A DNA stretch of 64,000 nt from an uncultured Draconibacterium sp. (GTDB taxonomy: Bacteria; Bacteroidota; Bacteroidia; Bacteroidales; Prolixibacteraceae). The notes beneath the pieces are model-generated. The model worked only from the letters and a program-made list of their open reading frames with translations, had not been told where the DNA came from and ran no database searches. Where the stretch lies: contig CANLMQ010000021.1 in NCBI GenBank assembly GCA_947492175.1, forward strand, positions 1 through 64,000, read 5' to 3'. A program made the position numbers and the translations under genes. Of this stretch, positions 60,545 through 64,000 are shown in pieces (the first letter of the stretch is position 1; each line of letters opens with the position of its first letter).

Positions 60545-63500
60545 CTAGAATGAAATAGATACACCTCCGGAAACTACTCTTAATTGGCTATAAACGTAGT
60601 TTCCTGAAGAGGTAGAAATGGCTACACCTGATCCACGTGAGTTTTGTGTCTGACGAGGATCGAATCCTTTACGTGCAGTGAAGAGTGCTAAATTATCGCC
60701 CGAAACATAAATTCTAAGTTTTTGAATATTTGCTTTACGAGTGAGTGAAGCAGGGAAAGTATATCCCAAGGTGATATTATTAAGGCTCAAATAATTAGAA
60801 TTAGTAAGGAAGCGGCTAGAGTTTTTCTGATCAAAATCATCAGAGTATGAAATACGTGGAACATCTGTGTTTTTATTTTCCGGTGTCCAGGCATTCAGAA
60901 TATCTGTGTGCCAGTTACGTCCCAACTCTTTTCCTGTATGCATCAATTCCTGATAAGATCCCTCATAGGACTTTCCACCCAACTGATAGGCAAACTGAAC
61001 TCCAAAATCAAATCCGAATGCATTAACACTTGTTCCAAAACCACCATACCATTTAACAGCTACATCTCCTAAGTCAGCCTGCTGTGCTGCACTGTAGTCT
61101 GTTGTTGTTGTATAATCACCATTATCCGGATCAACGTAATACAACGCCATTCCTGTTTCACTGTCAACACCGGCATATTCAACCAGATAAGCCTGATTTA
61201 ATGAACCACCTTCTTTCAGAATAAATGAAGAGTTTTTAATACCATCAGTTGCCTTAGTGTATTCAGGCAATTCTTTAATTTCACTATTGATGTGAGTAAT
61301 GTTAGCAAATACACTCCAGGTCAAGTCGTTAGTTCGCAAAACATCTGATCTTAAATCAATTTCAAAACCTTGATTAAGAACCGCTCCAACGTTCTTTGGA
61401 ATAGTTGATAAACCTGATGATACAGGTTGCGGCTCATTAAATAACATATCTGAGTTATAGCGGCTGAAGTAGTCAAGGCTACCACTCAATATGTTATTTT
61501 TCAATGAAAATTCAACCCCTGTATTAAACAGTTTTTGAGCTTCCCATGTCAATTCAGGATTTCCTTTATCTGAAAGTACTTTAGTATACTCACCGGTGTC
61601 ACTGTTGTAAGAAATCTGATACCTGTTTCTGTAAGCATAGTAAGATCCAATTTGATCGTTACCTTGTGTTCCAAAACTAATTTTATATTTCAATTCGCGA
61701 AGCCAACCTGAAGTAGACTGCATGAATCCTTCTTTTGTTAGCATCCAGGCAGCACCAACACTACCAAAAAGTCCCCAACGGTTGTCTTTTGCAAAACGAG
61801 ATGATCCTTCATATCTCATAGATGCATTAAAGAAGAAACGTTCCTGAAAATCATATTGTGCCCGACCAACAAAACCTTCAGTTGCATAATTATTGGTATA
61901 TGAACTTGCATTTGAACTAGTCGGTTGTGTACCAAAAGCATTATCCAATTCAGAAATAAAAGGATCGTACAAATGGTCATTGGCTGCTGACAATACTTGG
62001 CTCTTTAATGCAAAACTCTCAAAACCTACTAAAAACTGCAAACTATGCGAATCTGAGATAGTTGTTTTGTAATCGGCCAGATATTGCTGGTTCAAAGTAA
62101 ACAAACGTCTATGTTCTACAGATACATACCCTTCGGTTGTAATTGAACCATAAAATGGGTTTGACAAATAATTTGAACGAATGTTAGATGCCTCAGGAGA
62201 AACACGTGCCGTAACCGAAAATCCTTCAAATGGAGTCAGTTTTGCATAGAAAGAACCAGTGAAAAGGTCTCTTGTTTCTGTGTCTGTATCTAATATCAGG
62301 TTAATTGCATTGTTTCCTCTTGGTGCTGATCCTGGTCTGGTAAAATTGGTTGATGTTCCTTGGTCATAAATTTTATTTCCATTATCATCGTGTGCAATCG
62401 TGCCATCAATATTTCGTACATAGAATGGATACACAGGAGCCATCATGTTACTTGTGTAAAATACGTTACCAGTACTCCCCCACGATGTTTGATAACCCGG
62501 GCTTTCCAACTGTGTATTTACATATGCTGTTGCCAATCCTACTTTCAACCATTCTTTTGCCTGAGAATCAATTTTTCCGCGCAAAGTAAAACGTTTAAAA
62601 CCAGAACCATTAATAATACCAGGATCTTCCAAATAACCTCCGGAAATAAAATACTGAGATTTATTCTGTCCTCCACGTATTGAGATATTGTATTCCTGGC
62701 GAAGATTTGCGTTTGCTAACGTCTCATCTTCCCAATTATCCGGTGTGTAATAATATTTATCATCAGCATAACCTAAAGTGGCATTAGGGTTTAATTTAAA
62801 ATTAGTACCTATTAACCGTTCTCCTTCAGGATAAGAATAGATCTGATAACCAACACCTTGCTGAGTCAAGAAGTTAGCATCTGCATAAGCATATGCATCT
62901 GCAGCAGAAGCTCCGTTATAGGCCTGTGAATTATACAACGCTTTATAAGCAGTTTCATAATACATGGCAGGATCAGTCATAACATCATAGTTTGGTACAC
63001 CGCGGGTTGAATGTCCCCATTTAGCATCAACATCGATAATAACTTTACCATCTTTAGAACCGTTCTTTGTAGTAATAAGAATAACACCATTAGCCCCGCG
63101 AGCACCGTAAATTGCAGTAGAAGCTGCATCCTTCAAAACGGTCATCGACTCAATGTCGTTGGGATTTATAGTATTTAAGTTAAATTCGTATGGACTACCA
63201 TCAACAATGTACAACGGCGTTGTTCCACCGTTAATAGAACCAACACCTCGAATGCGAACAGTCGCTTCTGAACCAGGTTGTCCACTACCGTTAACAACCT
63301 GAACACCAGCTACAGCTCCTTGTAAAGCATTGGTTACGTTTGATGTAGATTTTGTTGCCAACTCTTCTCCTTTTACAGACTTTGCTGATCCAACAAATTG
63401 AGAACGTTTGGTAGTACCATATGCCACTACCAGAACTTCATCTACTCCAATAACGTCGGCAGATAATGCAGCATTTAATGTGGCTCCCTCAATAGGAAGT

Positions 63501-63748
63501 TCCTGCGTTTTCATACCCACAAAAGAAAAAACTAAAATTTTAGCGTCTTCCGGCACATTCAAAGTATAAACACCGTCGATATTTGTAACGGTTCCAATTG
63601 TTGTACCTTTAACACTCACTGAGACACCAGGTATACCAGAACCGTCTTCCGAACTTGTTACTGTTCCGGTAATAGGTTTCACCTGAGCCTCAGCCATAAG
63701 CATGCCCAAAAAGGCAATGCTAAACAGCATTAGCGCAATTTTTTTCAT
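60545..63748 (-). CDS. SusC/RagA-family TonB-dependent transporter
   Basis: A 1067-residue outer-membrane transporter. The signal peptide is followed by a CarboxypepD-regulatory-like domain (about 24-105), a TonB-box-like VDEVLVVAYGTTKRS, the plug (VRIRGVGSINGGTTPLYIVDG, ESMTVLKDAASTAIYGARGANGVI) and a barrel ending in ...VVSGGVSISF. It imports oligomeric nutrients with SusD. It is the first gene of a three-gene operon; no glycosidase, protease or regulator is within the window, although 252 nt of upstream sequence are visible. Confidence 0.95.
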   Translation of the reverse strand: MKKIALMLFSIAFLGMLMAEAQVKPITGTVTSSEDGSGIPGVSVSVKGTTIGTVTNIDGVYTLNVPEDAKILVFSFVGMKTQELPIEGATLNAALSADVIGVDEVLVVAYGTTKRSQFVGSAKSVKGEELATKSTSNVTNALQGAVAGVQVVNGSGQPGSEATVRIRGVGSINGGTTPLYIVDGSPYEFNLNTINPNDIESMTVLKDAASTAIYGARGANGVILITTKNGSKDGKVIIDVDAKWGHSTRGVPNYDVMTDPAMYYETAYKALYNSQAYNGASAADAYAYADANFLTQQGVGYQIYSYPEGERLIGTNFKLNPNATLGYADDKYYYTPDNWEDETLANANLRQEYNISIRGGQNKSQYFISGGYLEDPGIINGSGFKRFTLRGKIDSQAKEWLKVGLATAYVNTQLESPGYQTSWGSTGNVFYTSNMMAPVYPFYVRNIDGTIAHDDNGNKIYDQGTSTNFTRPGSAPRGNNAINLILDTDTETRDLFTGSFYAKLTPFEGFSVTARVSPEASNIRSNYLSNPFYGSITTEGYVSVEHRRLFTLNQQYLADYKTTISDSHSLQFLVGFESFALKSQVLSAANDHLYDPFISELDNAFGTQPTSSNASSYTNNYATEGFVGRAQYDFQERFFFNASMRYEGSSRFAKDNRWGLFGSVGAAWMLTKEGFMQSTSGWLRELKYKISFGTQGNDQIGSYYAYRNRYQISYNSDTGEYTKVLSDKGNPELTWEAQKLFNTGVEFSLKNNILSGSLDYFSRYNSDMLFNEPQPVSSGLSTIPKNVGAVLNQGFEIDLRSDVLRTNDLTWSVFANITHINSEIKELPEYTKATDGIKNSSFILKEGGSLNQAYLVEYAGVDSETGMALYYVDPDNGDYTTTTDYSAAQQADLGDVAVKWYGGFGTSVNAFGFDFGVQFAYQLGGKSYEGSYQELMHTGKELGRNWHTDILNAWTPENKNTDVPRISYSDDFDQKNSSRFLTNSNYLSLNNITLGYTFPASLTRKANIQKLRIYVSGDNLALFTARKGFDPRQTQNSRGSGVAISTSSGNYVYSQLRVVSGGVSISF

Positions 63749-64000
63749 AGAATAAAATTTAAAAATAGTTAATAACTCACTCAGTAAATAGGAAGCTAAT
63801 GTAAATAAAAAAATGGAATTAACATATTTTTAGATAAAATCATAACTTTTAACCTCTAAAAAAAAACAATCTGACATTATGTTAATTAACATTCATTTAT
63901 TTTATATAGTCCATAACTTTTACTGACTAAATAATATATAAAGCCCCTTTTTTGTTCATTATTTATATAGTTGTTTTAGGGGAGACTCTTTTTTGAAGTA
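63749..64000. promoter_or_regulatory. Upstream region of the susC operon
   Basis: AT-rich. A palindrome TGTTAATTAACA lies near 63882-63893, and CCCCT (near 63944) can pair with AGGGG (near 63977). No perfect TAnnTTTG was seen on the minus strand near the susC start. The real promoter and any regulator gene probably lie at or beyond the right edge. Confidence 0.3.

Overview
The window is a chromosomal segment from a member of the Bacteroidota, most likely an environmental, possibly marine, Bacteroidales/Marinilabiliales-type organism close to Prolixibacteraceae. The grounds are an AT-rich sequence, a SusC/SusD pair, DUF4249, DUF2490 and DUF349 proteins, two FKBP lipoproteins, a GH106-type glycosidase, and many copies of the Bacteroidota -7 promoter box TAnnTTTG. 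The placement below phylum is inference. I saw no prophage, insertion sequence, CRISPR array or rRNA. The one clear RNA gene is tRNA-Arg(TCT).

Layout. 0-8 kb: a secreted coiled-coil protein, the pyrG-yidC pair, an outer-membrane barrel, a TetR regulator, a DUF2490 protein and a small Spy/LTXXQ-like periplasmic protein. 8-16 kb: housekeeping genes (ribH, TPR membrane protein, recF with a DciA-like gene and a hexose-phosphate mutarotase, ndk, nrnA-like, two FKBP lipoproteins, a membrane-Nudix fusion). 15.6-21.8 kb: a DUF4249/TonB-receptor pair, an RsmI-like methylase, a metallo-beta-lactamase-fold hydrolase and an MFS transporter. 21.9-30.2 kb: asnA with a possible Asn-rich leader peptide, tRNA-Arg, a GH106-like secreted enzyme, and a methionine operon (aspartokinase-like protein, metY, metA) preceded by a Met-rich leader peptide and a hairpin. 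30.3-39.2 kb: elbB, a TatD-like hydrolase, tcdA, clpC, gyrA and a TPR protein. 39.2-46.3 kb: a structured intergenic region, a DUF349 protein, a membrane-anchored reductive-dehalogenase-like iron-sulfur protein, a degenerate low-molecular-weight phosphatase/ArsC gene, an M24 aminopeptidase and a cytidylate-kinase-like protein. 46.4-52.8 kb: two exported lipoproteins (DUF1080-PHP fusion and M81 peptidase), an MFS transporter and a Na/Pi cotransporter. 52.8-57.9 kb: a gene-poor stretch with palindromes, a small membrane protein, a hybrid sensor kinase with a solute-binding sensor domain, and a YciH/SUI1 factor behind an HsmA-like membrane protein. 57.9-64 kb: a minus-strand susC-susD-lipoprotein operon ending in a strong terminator, with no glycosidase attached.

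The most interesting signals are regulatory. Upstream of the methionine operon lies a full promoter, then a 30-codon ORF with five Met codons in its last eleven residues, then a 33-nt hairpin that begins in its stop codon: a candidate ribosome-mediated methionine attenuator. The operon encodes an aspartokinase-like protein whose catalytic motifs are altered, and a MetA with Glu at position 111, which fits acetyl-CoA use and its MetY partner. asnA has a similar but weaker arrangement with a 13-residue peptide holding three Asn. Other points of note are the reductive-dehalogenase-like protein without a Tat signal, the ArsC/LMW-PTP relic that lost its nucleophile, two unusual domain fusions, and leader-poor genes whose -7 box ends 4-5 nt before the start codon.
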